From: Clostridium acidisoli DSM 12555
GTDB taxonomy: Bacteria; Bacillota; Clostridia; Clostridiales; Clostridiaceae
DNA length: 64,000 bases
Reading direction: 5' to 3'
NCBI RefSeq assembly: GCF_900176305.1
Contig: NZ_FWXH01000002.1
Span: forward strand, 930,001-994,000
Below, piece by piece: positions 1-8,066 of the stretch. The number at the start of each line of letters is the position of its first letter. Position 1 is the first letter of the stretch. A program made the position numbers and the translations under genes. Below the pieces are notes generated by a model that searched no databases, was not told the DNA's origin, and was given only the letters and a program-made list of their open reading frames with translations.

Positions 1-1980
1 TAAAATATTCTCATTACTTAAACACTCTTCTATCAAGTTCTCTATAATATCAGCAAATAATTCTTCATCATATTCTGCCCCATTCTTCCTTTTCCATTCT
101 TTATTATGCTCAAAAACCAATTTAATTACTGTATTTAATGCCTTCTCAATTCCTTTTTTTTCAACAGCCTTTCTATATACAGTTAAATAATTTTTAAAGT
201 CTATCTGCCAATATCTAAATTCAATATTGAGTTCATTTATAATATTAATTTTATTTGATATTAAATTTGAAAACTCTTCAATTAATTCTTCCCCTATATA
301 ATCTACTATTTGCATCGCAACTTTTAATACCTGCTGTAATTCCACAGTCTTAGCTTCATTTATTCCTTGCATTATTATTCTTGTATCAATATCAGCTATA
401 ACTTTATTTTCTGAATACTTAATTAAAGCAACATCATTACCACTTAATAAATATTTCCTTATAGAACGTTGTTTTTCATCTCCTGCACTTAGTCCTAATG
501 AATCTTGTCCCAAATAAATAAAAGGTGCCAAATTATCTGTATAAATATATTCTGTTTTTATCAAAAAACTTATTAATGCATTAAATGTATCAATACTATT
601 CATTCCAAAACTATTTATATCTTTATCCTCTTGTTCATTATATTTTTTCAATAGCTTTGATATAGAATTATTGTCTTGTAATAAATGTTCATAAAACTCT
701 GGAAAGTCTGACTGTAAAACAGAAACTTTAGCTAATATATTTAATCCTGTCTTGTCTGTAATTAAGTTTGGCTCTAACTTTTTATTTTCTCTACTATTTA
801 CAATAAGCAAATTACTAACAAAAGTATTTATTATTTTTATTATTTGTCTTGGAGTTCTTACATATGGATAAATTAGAATTTCTTCAAGTATTGTTTTAAA
901 ACTTGGACACAAATTAAATATTTGAGGGATTTCATTAACACATAGATTATAAGCATATTCTTTCATATCCAAATCTATAAGCGGAGGTAAAATAAGCTTA
1001 AACTGAAATAATTTATCTAAATAAGATTCTCCATCTAATGAACTAAAATCATACAACCTTTTAGAATTTATTGCTTTTCTCAATATTGAGTCATCAAATG
1101 GAACAATAAATATACATTCCTTAACTTCTACAAATGCTTTTATTGCGTCAAGTGCATCTACTATTTTTTTAGGACTTAATCTATCTAAATCATCTATAAC
1201 AACTATAAGTTTTTTAAAATATCTATTTTGGGTTTTATACTTTGACAAAGTTTCTATAAATTTTTCTTCATATTCATCAGTACTTTCAATTGCAGGATTA
1301 ATTTCAAACTTTACTACTTTTTTAGTCTTATAAGCACTTACAAACTTGGCAATTTCGCCAATTCCCAATATTGCTAAAGGGATGAACATTTTATCTTTAA
1401 ATGATTTTAATGTTTCATATACATTTATATTACTTTTAGGATTAATATAATCTTTCCATACCTCACCTAATGATTTTCCACTATTTGAAATCCAATAATT
1501 AAACAAATCAAATAACATTAATATACAATATAAAATCACACTTAATAATATAAAATATAATAAGAAGGCTACTGTTCTAATTACACCCTTTTTAATAAAA
1601 TCAGAAAATGTTTCTTCTTTTTCTTTAATATCAATACTTGGATTTAATAAGTTCATTAGATCTTGTGCCAAATCATATTTATTCCCATTAAGATTTTTAT
1701 ATAAGTGTTTTATAAATGCCTTTTTAAGCGATGTATTCTCATACTTCCAAGCATTTATCTCCTGAATTTTATATTCATGTTTTCCTTTTAATTCTTCTTT
1801 TAATAAATTAACAATTGAACTCTTTCCCACTCCCCATTTACCAATAATAGCAATGTTAAATGGTGGTTCATTATGCTCTATAACTTTTTTTAAGTTATTA
1901 ACATAATCTATATAAGAAAAAGCATCATCTTGTTTTTTATTAATAGCAGAATCTTTAATAAAAAATTTTTCTAACTCCAA
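1..1980 (-). CDS. KAP family P-loop NTPase, C-terminus cut by the window edge
   Basis: A continuous reading frame of 660 codons runs off the left edge. KAP NTPases are membrane-linked ATPases, many of them in mobile or defence contexts; no substrate can be named here. Walker A is GKWGVGKSS at about residues 47-55, and a Walker B of the KAP form (VVIDDLDR) lies near residue 265. A hydrophobic stretch near residues 130-155 is a likely membrane insertion inside the NTPase domain, which is typical of the family. The start is taken as TTG at 1980 because GGGAGA sits just upstream on the minus strand and no ATG lies in frame before the Walker A. No partner gene is visible on the right; the left neighbour is outside the window. 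The family call is firm, the role is not. Confidence 0.85.
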   Translation of the reverse strand, partial: MELEKFFIKDSAINKKQDDAFSYIDYVNNLKKVIEHNEPPFNIAIIGKWGVGKSSIVNLLKEELKGKHEYKIQEINAWKYENTSLKKAFIKHLYKNLNGNKYDLAQDLMNLLNPSIDIKEKEETFSDFIKKGVIRTVAFLLYFILLSVILYCILMLFDLFNYWISNSGKSLGEVWKDYINPKSNINVYETLKSFKDKMFIPLAILGIGEIAKFVSAYKTKKVVKFEINPAIESTDEYEEKFIETLSKYKTQNRYFKKLIVVIDDLDRLSPKKIVDALDAIKAFVEVKECIFIVPFDDSILRKAINSKRLYDFSSLDGESYLDKLFQFKLILPPLIDLDMKEYAYNLCVNEIPQIFNLCPSFKTILEEILIYPYVRTPRQIIKIINTFVSNLLIVNSRENKKLEPNLITDKTGLNILAKVSVLQSDFPEFYEHLLQDNNSISKLLKKYNEQEDKDINSFGMNSIDTFNALISFLIKTEYIYTDNLAPFIYLGQDSLGLSAGDEKQRSIRKYLLSGNDVALIKYSENKVIADIDTRIIMQGINEAKTVELQQVLKVAMQIVDYIGEELIEEFSNLISNKINIINELNIEFRYWQIDFKNYLTVYRKAVEKKGIEKALNTVIKLVFEHNKEWKRKNGAEYDEELFADIIENLIEECLSNENIL

Positions 1981-2412
1981 TTATATCTCTCCCTTAACAC
2001 ATAATCACAAATTCTATATATCCATAATCTATATAATACCACAATGCACCATATCTTTTCATTATCTATCCATTTAATACAAAATAAAAGCATTTACATA
2101 TTTATATTTTATACTAAACAAATACTTGAAATTTTATTTTCACTTATAAACCACGTCCTTTATTGGTTTATTTATCCTCAGTTACTATAATTATCATTAC
2201 TACCTCAAAATAATAATTTTAAGTTTTCTCTCTTACCTATAACTTTTATATTTAAGTCCTTAATATACTTTAAGTACAATTTTTATTACTTATTTATTTT
2301 CTATCTTCTTCATATACAGAGTGAATTTTAACTATTTATATCAAAATCTATTATGCTTTTTAAAACTTTTTCTTCGTTGGTGAATTTTAACAATATTTCT
2401 CACACTTAATGC
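1981..2412. other. AT-rich intergenic region without a recognised gene
   Basis: This spans from the TTG start of the KAP gene to a C-terminal gene fragment. I see no convincing reading frame with a ribosome binding site. A 12-bp sequence, GTGAATTTTAAC, occurs twice near 2322 and 2380; it has no evident role. The minus-strand promoter of the KAP gene should lie in the lower part of this interval. Confidence 0.5.
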
Positions 2413-2577
2413 TTAAATTTTATTTAGAATTCTCCTATCTATGTTAGCAAATAAAAAACCATCCCAAAACTCATCCCCTCTATCCTCCTTTCCACCATCT
2501 TGAACTCTTATCCACAATTTAAAATAACTGGTTCTTTCCTTGCTTTCTTCAAATATAGAATCACTCTTAGTCTCAAG
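2413..2577 (-). pseudogene. C-terminal fragment of an unrecognised protein
   Basis: Fifty-four sense codons are open here and end in TAA at 2413, with a protein-like composition rich in charged and aromatic residues (for example RVQDGGKEDRGDEFWDGF). The frame is closed by TAG just upstream and has no ATG or ribosome binding site, so it looks like the tail of a decayed gene. I do not recognise the family. It lies between the terminator of the GGGtGRT operon and the KAP gene, in keeping with accessory DNA at this end of the window. Confidence 0.4.
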
Positions 2578-2612
2578 CTAATACCATCAATATTCCTCTA
2601 TGTAGAGCTAAA

Positions 2613-2669
2613 AGTAAAAAAAGCATGAAAGAACACAAGATTTTCTCTTGCATTTCTTCCATGCTTTTA
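2613..2669 (-). terminator. Rho-independent terminator of the GGGtGRT operon
   Basis: On the minus strand an imperfect stem with AAAAGCATG and CATGCTTTT arms is followed by a T-rich run. It lies about 110 bp beyond the stop codon of the GGGtGRT gene, with no other minus-strand gene between them. Confidence 0.7.
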
Positions 2670-2778
2670 AATCGTACTTTTTAACCAATCCCTATCTATT
2701 TTACCCGAACTTTTTTAGAAAGTTAGCGAGGTTTATTATTAGATGGAGATGTTTATTTTAAGTATACACCTTGTCCGC

Positions 2779-3777
2779 TTATTTAGCAGCTTCTTCAATA
2801 GCAACTGCAACAGCAACTGTAGCACCAACCATTGGGTTGTTACCCATTCCGATAAGACCCATCATTTCAACGTGAGCTGGAACTGATGATGAACCTGCGA
2901 ATTGTGCATCTGAATGCATTCTTCCCATAGTATCAGTCATACCGTATGAAGCAGGACCTGCTGCCATATTGTCTGGGTGAAGAGTTCTTCCAGTACCACC
3001 ACCTGATGCAACTGAGAAGTATTTCTTACCTTGTTCAATACATTCTTTTTTGTATGTTCCAGCAACTGGGTGTTGGAATCTTGTTGGGTTAGTTGAGTTT
3101 CCTGTTATAGAAACGTCAACGCCTTCGCTATGCATTATAGCAACACCTTCTCTTACGTCATCAGCGCCATAACATCTAACTTTAGCTCTGTCTCCGTTTG
3201 AGTAAGCTGTTTCTTTAACTATAGTCAATTTTCCAGTATAATAATCGAACTTAGTTTGAACATATGTAAATCCGTTTATTCTTGAGATTATAAATGCAGC
3301 ATCTTTTCCAAGACCGTTAAGTATAACTCTTAAAGGCTCTTTTCTTACTTTGTTTGCAGCTAAAGCAAGACCTATAGCACCTTCTGCTGCAGCAAAAGAT
3401 TCATGTCCAGCAAGGAATGCAAAACATTTTGTTTCTTCTCTTAAAAGCATTGCTCCTAAGTTTCCGTGTCCAAGTCCAACTTTTCTGTCATCTGCAACTG
3501 ATCCAGGGATACAGAAAGCTTGTAAACCTAATCCTATTGCTTCAGCAGCTTCAGCAGCCTTAGTACATCCTTTTTTAATAGCGATTGCAGCACCTACAGT
3601 GTAAGCCCAACACGCATTCTCAAAGCAAATTGGTTGAATCTTTTTAACTATATCATATACATTTATACCTTTTTCATCACATACAGCCTTAGCTTCTTCT
3701 ATAGAGTTAATGCCGTATTCCTTTAATACAGGTATAATTTGGTCAATTCTTCTTTCATAACTTTCAAATAATGCCAT
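2779..3777 (-). CDS. GGGtGRT protein
   Basis: This 332-residue protein carries the signature that names its family, GGGTGRT, at about residues 255-261 (context VASGGGTGRTLHPDN). The family is conserved in anaerobes and its biochemical role is not established. Glycine-rich and alanine-rich stretches and many conserved polar loops suggest a soluble cytoplasmic enzyme or scaffold; there is no signal peptide or membrane segment. The ATG follows AAGGAGG. The gene lies 21 bp after a NifU-like Fe-S scaffold protein on the same strand, so the two are almost certainly co-transcribed and probably act together. Conserved cysteines (for example near residues 33, 51 and 57) could bind a cluster, but that is inference. 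It matches the full length of the family. Confidence 0.9.
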   Translation of the reverse strand: MALFESYERRIDQIIPVLKEYGINSIEEAKAVCDEKGINVYDIVKKIQPICFENACWAYTVGAAIAIKKGCTKAAEAAEAIGLGLQAFCIPGSVADDRKVGLGHGNLGAMLLREETKCFAFLAGHESFAAAEGAIGLALAANKVRKEPLRVILNGLGKDAAFIISRINGFTYVQTKFDYYTGKLTIVKETAYSNGDRAKVRCYGADDVREGVAIMHSEGVDVSITGNSTNPTRFQHPVAGTYKKECIEQGKKYFSVASGGGTGRTLHPDNMAAGPASYGMTDTMGRMHSDAQFAGSSSVPAHVEMMGLIGMGNNPMVGATVAVAVAIEEAAK

Positions 3778-3798
3778 TACGTTTTTCCTCCTTACCTA

Positions 3799-4491
3799 TT
3801 ATTCGTGTCTTGGATCGATAACTTTTACAGCTTCTGCAAATCTACCATAACTTGAAGTAGCTTTTTCCATTGCTTCGTTAGCGTCCACACCTTTTTTAAT
3901 CATATCCATAACTTTACCAAAGTTTACGAATTCGTAACCTATAACTTCGTTGTTAGCATCTAGTGCTAAATGTTTAACGTAACCTTCAGCCATTTCTAAG
4001 TATCTAGTACCCTTAGCTTTAGTTCCGTACATTGTACCAACTTGGCTTCTAAGTCCTTTTCCTAAGTCTTCAAGACCTGCTCCTATTGGTAATCCACCTT
4101 CAGAGAAAGCTGTTTGACTTCTTCCGTATACTATCTGTAAGAATAATTCTCTCATAGCTGTGTTTATAGCATCACAAACAAGATCTGTGTTTAATGCTTC
4201 AAGAATTGTTTTTCCTGGTAATATTTCTGAAGCCATTGCAGCTGAATGAGTCATTCCTGAACATCCTATTGTTTCTACTAATGCTTCTTCGATGATACCA
4301 TCTTTAACATTAAGAGTTAGTTTACATGCACCTTGTTGTGGAGCACACCAACCTATTCCATGTGTTAAACCTGATATATCTTTTACTTCTTTAGCTTGTA
4401 CCCATTTTCCTTCTTCTGGTATTGGTGCTGGTCCGTGGTTAGGTCCTTTAGCAACGCACATCATACTTGATACTTCTGTTGAATAAATCAT
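3799..4491 (-). CDS. Iron-sulfur cluster assembly scaffold-like protein (NifU/IscU-related)
   Basis: A 230-residue protein related to the NifU N-terminal (IscU) fold. Visible cysteines are Cys12, Cys48 and Cys56 (context WCAPQQGAC) and Cys77 (context IGCSGMTHS); the last resembles the cluster-binding loop of IscU-like proteins. It is longer than a plain IscU, with an extra C-terminal region after residue 150. It is the first gene of a two-gene operon with the GGGtGRT protein, which suggests a dedicated scaffold-client or two-subunit Fe-S protein and not the general Isc/Suf machinery; no cysteine desulfurase or other suf gene is near. The ATG follows AAGGAG. Family placement is good, function is inferred. 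Confidence 0.85.
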   Translation of the reverse strand: MIYSTEVSSMMCVAKGPNHGPAPIPEEGKWVQAKEVKDISGLTHGIGWCAPQQGACKLTLNVKDGIIEEALVETIGCSGMTHSAAMASEILPGKTILEALNTDLVCDAINTAMRELFLQIVYGRSQTAFSEGGLPIGAGLEDLGKGLRSQVGTMYGTKAKGTRYLEMAEGYVKHLALDANNEVIGYEFVNFGKVMDMIKKGVDANEAMEKATSSYGRFAEAVKVIDPRHE

Positions 4492-4813
4492 TATTATTTC
4501 TCCTTCCTACACAAATACTTTACTCGTTAATCCTTTAACAAAAAAAATGTGCTACATGACATAGCAATATAAAGTAATAACGTAAGTAATTACTGTAACC
4601 TATTTAATTTTAGCAAATAAAGCTCTCAGTAACAATATATTTTTATAAAAAACCTTGATATATAATATTTTTTATTATTATATATGGTAAAATTTTATAA
4701 TTCAAAATAAATATGTATATTTTTTAACATTCTATTTTAACATTTATTCATACCATGAAAATTTTAACTTGACTATATTTTCTACCCATGCTATAATTTT
4801 TTATGTTGAACTT
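4492..4813. promoter_or_regulatory. Promoter region of the NifU-like/GGGtGRT operon
   Basis: About 320 bp of AT-rich DNA separates the operon start from tRNA-Leu. The interval near 4575-4600 contains alternating GTAA/TTAC motifs that could form an operator dyad for the minus-strand operon. I cannot assign a regulator and see no gene. Confidence 0.35.
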
Positions 4814-4895
4814 GCCGATGTGGCGGAACGGCAGACGCACACGACTCAAAATCGTGCGGGAAACCATGTGGGTTCGAATCCCACCATCGGCACCA
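4814..4895 (+). tRNA. tRNA-Leu(CAA), CCA encoded
   Basis: The acceptor arms GCCGATG and CATCGGC pair fully. The anticodon stem CACGA/TCGTG encloses the loop CTCAAAA, giving anticodon CAA. The T arm is GTGGG-TTCGAAT-CCCAC. The discriminator A at 4892 is followed by an encoded CCA. The sequence after it is accessory in character, so this tRNA may be an integration site. Confidence 0.97.
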
Positions 4896-5152
4896 AGATT
4901 TTTATAGAATGACTGTATTCCTTAGTTTTAAAGCTAAGTTGTACGGTCTTTTTTATTGGTTTGGTACTATAATTGGTACTACTAGATTGAAATTAGATTT
5001 TAAGCATAAAAAAAAACTGCAATTAGCAGCTCTCTTAAATTATAATATAAATCTAGTCATTGGTAGCAGATTAGTAGTATTGATACCTTATTTTATACTA
5101 AATAAAAAATATCGTTAATTTTTAGTTTTTAACAACAAATTAGCAACAACTA
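4896..5152. other. Intergenic DNA downstream of tRNA-Leu
   Basis: No credible gene is present; a 69-codon plus-strand frame at 4909-5118 lacks a ribosome binding site and protein-like composition. A short dyad (CTTAG...CTAAG) near 4921-4938 precedes the T-rich 15-mer TACGGTCTTTTTTAT at about 4942-4956. The same 15-mer recurs at about 6847-6861 in the same orientation, at the far end of the accessory block. Confidence 0.45.
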
Positions 5153-6115
5153 CTATTTTGAAAACAATTCAATCCAATTTTTAGGAACCTTTAATAATTT
5201 TAAATCTATATATTCTTTATATTCATTTATGCATTTTTGTCCAATTCACAATCTAGACGCACCTAATATTAAGCAAACTTTTTTTCTTAAATTTAACTTC
5301 AATATAAGGTATATCTCTTCCATTTTTATCTCTGTATTTTAAAAATTCATTATTATATTTATCTGCAACTAAAAATAATACCCTACATTCTTCTTCTTTA
5401 TCATACTTATCATCTTTAAAGAAAAAAGAGTAATTTATCACTTTTATATTAAGCACTGTTTTAATTGTGTCTATAACATCTTTATAATCGACTCCAATTT
5501 CACCAATTAAATTATTTAAAAGTTCTGCATAAAATTCGTTAATATCTTCTATAATGAGTGTCATTTGCTTTGAATAATCATATTCTACTTTTGCTGAGAA
5601 AATTGGAAACACATGTTTATTTTCTTTAAACATCCTATCAACGTTATTTCTAAATTCAAGTATAGACCCATCTCCTCTACAATAATTATCAACTAAATAT
5701 TTATTATTTTTATTTTCTGTCAGTGATAATATAAAAAGGTTCCCTTCTTTAATCGGTTTACCTTCACTATATAAATCTCTTAATGATTTTAATATTTTAA
5801 TAATATTTTAATAATAGCTTCATAAACATAAAATTGTCCATCAACACCTGAGTCATAAGCTTCTTTATTTTGTTCTAAATACATTATTACACCGTCTAAT
5901 ACATGAGAAATATATTTTATCTCAGTTGGATCATCTAAAAAACTGCTATGAGTAACCCAAAAACTTTGACTATCCTTTATTCCCTTAGCAGCAATTTTAC
6001 TAGTATAATGGTATAATTTTTTTCTTTCACTTTTTTCTAATTTAATCATAACAGGATTATCTTTTGTTACTTCATAATATTTCAAATCATCCAAATCTTT
6101 AATTTGTTCATCCAC
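5153..6115 (-). pseudogene. DUF2971 family protein, broken by a tandem duplication and further lesions
   Basis: Three fragments in different frames rebuild one protein of about 310 residues. The start at 6115 follows AAAGGGG and encodes LYHYTSKIAAKGI and FWVTHSSFLDDPTEI, typical of the DUF2971 N-terminus. At 5793-5814 an 11-bp unit TATTTTAATAA is present twice in perfect tandem. Removing one copy joins this frame directly to the next, which continues with NLFILSLTENKNNKYL and the E-x-x-R type core. Near 5245-5256 a TAG and a one-base shift separate the last 30 residues (IGQKCINEYKEYIDLK to the stop at 5153). DUF2971 proteins are of unknown biochemical role and are frequent in genomic islands. 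A dead gene is the simplest reading, though the duplication alone would be reversible by slippage. Confidence 0.8.
5793..5814. repeat. Perfect 11-bp tandem duplication inside the DUF2971 gene
   Basis: The unit TATTTTAATAA occurs twice head to tail. Eleven is not a multiple of three, so the second copy shifts the frame. With one copy removed the reading frame passes straight through (residues EAIIKILKSLRDLYSE), which shows that the duplication is the cause of the first frameshift. Confidence 0.9.
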
Positions 6116-6201
6116 ATTATTGCATCCCCTTTAACAAAATTTTTATTTATAGATTAATAGTTTCTGTCATAAGTATTCTTGTAAATTTAGATTTTTTTCA
6201 T

Positions 6202-6345
6202 CTATAATTTTTCAATTTCATCTAAAAATTCACCATTCCAATAATTACTATTTTGAATAAACCAATTTATATGACTACACAACCCATCTAAATCTGGAAA
6301 TACTTACATTTTATTTATTCCATAATAAGATAAATCAAATATTAA
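6202..6345 (-). pseudogene. Small C-terminal gene remnant
   Basis: A 33-codon frame ending in TAG at 6202 reads like real protein (for example FPDLDGLCSHINWFIQ). It continues in frame upstream past a TAA into about twelve more codons (FDLSYYGINKM). No start or ribosome binding site fits. I take it as the tail of a decayed gene, possibly an immunity-type protein from its composition, but the family is not recognised. It sits between two short accessory genes on the same strand. Confidence 0.35.
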
Positions 6346-6606
6346 CTATTCATTATTGTTTTTTAAAAATCCCATTATACTTACAAACAATCCAAATACA
6401 ACAATAATCAATCCTCCCAAACTATAGATAAAACCATCATTACCATAAGACTCCTTACTACCTAATACTATAAAAGCTATTCCTACAAGTGTAATTTCAA
6501 TACTAATTAATAAAGTTGAAATCAATTTTTTGTTAGCACAACATACTTTAACAAATATGTACGCTAATAGTATAGAAATAATTATTAAGACTAACACAAT
6601 CTCCAT
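6346..6606 (-). CDS. Small membrane protein, unknown function
   Basis: An 86-residue protein with three predicted membrane helices (about residues 2-19, 26-46 and 58-80) and a short charged tail ending in KNNNE. The start is placed at ATG 6606 because GGGGG lies six bases upstream; an ATG further upstream at 6651 has no such site. It is not recognised as a known family. It belongs to the accessory block after tRNA-Leu, directly downstream of the structured element at 6650-6861, whose minus strand would form the 5' leader region of this gene. Confidence 0.6.
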   Translation of the reverse strand: MEIVLVLIIISILLAYIFVKVCCANKKLISTLLISIEITLVGIAFIVLGSKESYGNDGFIYSLGGLIIVVFGLFVSIMGFLKNNNE

Positions 6607-6649
6607 ATATTTCCCCCTGTAATTTAAGTTTATTTGTAAGTGGAACAAC

Positions 6650-6861
6650 AAATCTTCCTTGTCCTAAGATGCATGATATAAAGTGAAACTTGCGCTCATA
6701 TGGGGTTTTGGTTTTGACACCATCTGAGTATTAATTGAACTAAAGTCCAGCGCGTAGCATCCGTTAACTCTCCACTTGCAAAAGTAGAGAACCCAAATCT
6801 TCATTTGGTGTGAATCACTTTATCCTTTAGATCGAAGTGGAAGTCATACGGTCTTTTTTAT
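6650..6861 (+). ncRNA. Structured intergenic RNA element, short relative of the 56-kb RNA
   Basis: The element has several self-complementary parts. ATAAAGTGA at 6678-6686 pairs perfectly with TCACTTTAT at 6815-6823. GCGCT near 6692 can pair with AGCGC near 6749. A local hairpin lies at 6765-6790 around the motif CTCTCCACTT. The plus strand ends in a T run (GGTCTTTTTT). The block at 6746-6777, with core GTAGCATCCGTTAACTC, closely matches 56351-56382 of the large RNA. It contains no reading frame with a ribosome binding site. I do not know a family name; a covariance search would decide. Confidence 0.5.
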
Positions 6862-7436
6862 CATTTATCATTTCTATATAGCTTAATCAACTCATCTAAA
6901 GAGATATCTATGCCAACAGTTTTTAATAAATCTTTACGTTCATTGTACAGTTTTTCAAGTATTACTTCAAAGCCTTCTCCTAGATGTATTTGTTTGTGAC
7001 AATTACAGCACAAAGAAACAATATTTTCTTCAACATCTAGGGATACTTCAAAATTGCTGTAATAATTAATTGGTACCAAATGATGAGGTTCTGTATAGTT
7101 TAAAGTTGAATTTTCCCTAATAAACGTTAAGTGGGTAGTATCAACTTCACATTTATAATTTGCATGTCGCAAAGCATTCATGGATACCTTTCTACTTCTA
7201 GGATAAGCATACTTATTTTTCACACAAATAGGCTCTTTCTTAATTTTGGATTCACCTGTATATTCAAAACATGTTGTGTCCAAAGAAATATCATTTTTGC
7301 TGGCAGCTTCAATAAGATTCTCATCTGAATAACTATAATCTAAAAATATATTTAGTTCTTCGATAGCTTGTACAAGTTCTTCTCTAAGTGTCCACTCCCA
7401 GGTCTTTGGTTTTGTATTGATTTGTTTACTTTTCAT
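6861..7436 (-). CDS. HNH endonuclease domain protein
   Basis: A 191-residue protein with a C-terminal HNH module: PHHLVPINYYSNF at about residues 118-130 supplies the first histidines, followed by NIVSLCCNCHKQIHLG with CxxC and H residues at about 139-154. The N-terminal 100 residues are charged and not recognised. HNH proteins cut DNA; stand-alone genes like this occur as restriction, mobile or phage functions, and no methylase or other partner is present here. The ATG at 7436 has only a weak Shine-Dalgarno. It stands between a terminator (7455-7500) and the structured element. Confidence 0.8.
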   Translation of the reverse strand: MKSKQINTKPKTWEWTLREELVQAIEELNIFLDYSYSDENLIEAASKNDISLDTTCFEYTGESKIKKEPICVKNKYAYPRSRKVSMNALRHANYKCEVDTTHLTFIRENSTLNYTEPHHLVPINYYSNFEVSLDVEENIVSLCCNCHKQIHLGEGFEVILEKLYNERKDLLKTVGIDISLDELIKLYRNDK

Positions 7437-7454
7437 ATACTAATTTAAAGCCTT

Positions 7455-7500
7455 TAATAAAAACAGTCTAAAACCTTTTATTACAAAAGGCTTTAGACTT
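7455..7500 (-). terminator. Rho-independent terminator
   Basis: On the minus strand GTCTAAAGCCTTTT and AAAAGGTTTTAGAC pair around a five-base loop and are followed by TGTTTTTATT. It ends transcription of the small gene at 7553-7918 and separates it from the HNH gene. Confidence 0.8.
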
Positions 7501-7552
7501 ACAACTTATTAACTATCCTTCTTATGCAACATGTTTGATCAATTCAGCAGCA

Positions 7553-7918
7553 TTAGTCTTCCTTATTAGAAATGGTTTTAGCAATTTCTTTTGATAATGC
7601 TGAAATTAATTCTTTAGAATCGTCTTTAGTTATACCATGCTCTGTTTCAATAATTTTGATTTCTTTATTATATTCCTCAGCTTTCTTGTTATCGTTCTCA
7701 GCAAGGGCTACTTCTCTTTTATCCATTAAATCTAATAGTTCAACTATATAATTGTTATCAATAAGTTCTTGGTATGCCTCAGCACCCAAATTTGATGAAC
7801 CTGGAAATTTGTCGATTATAGTTGCTAATATTATTAAGTCGTGTTTAACTCCGCCTGTCTTTTCTAAGAACCTTTGAACTGCTAATATTATTTTCTGTTT
7901 AGTTGTCTTATCTTTCAT
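7553..7918 (-). CDS. Hypothetical helical protein
   Basis: A 121-residue, highly charged soluble protein without membrane segments or cysteines. The second half (about residues 65-115) is rich in Glu and Lys in helical patterns. The start is ATG 7918, preceded by AAAAGGAG; an upstream ATG at 7951 is less well placed. I do not recognise a family. It ends in its own terminator and lies at the right end of the accessory block, before housekeeping genes resume with the HAD phosphatase. Confidence 0.6.
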   Translation of the reverse strand: MKDKTTKQKIILAVQRFLEKTGGVKHDLIILATIIDKFPGSSNLGAEAYQELIDNNYIVELLDLMDKREVALAENDNKKAEEYNKEIKIIETEHGITKDDSKELISALSKEIAKTISNKED

Positions 7919-8066
7919 TTTAAATTCTCCTTTTAATCTCTCATGTAGCATATGCTAAACGGATTAATTTTATTTTATTTATCCCCATTGTAAAAAATTC
8001 CTTATAATTCTATTTGTTTAAATTGTACCATAATATTTATATTGTTTGAACGTAAAAGCCACGGAT

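Noticed and set aside
3350-4486. Plus-strand frames opposite the GGGtGRT and NifU-like genes
   Set aside because: Antisense shadows without ribosome binding sites; the minus-strand genes match known families over their full length.
4909-5118. A 69-codon plus-strand frame directly after tRNA-Leu
   Set aside because: No ribosome binding site, the start lies in the tRNA trailer, and the composition is that of random AT-rich DNA. I looked for an integrase tail here and found none.
6650-6861. IS200/IS605 right end or tnpB remnant at the structured element
   Set aside because: No frame shows TnpB zinc-finger or RuvC motifs, and no transposase is near; similarity to the 56-kb block explains it better.
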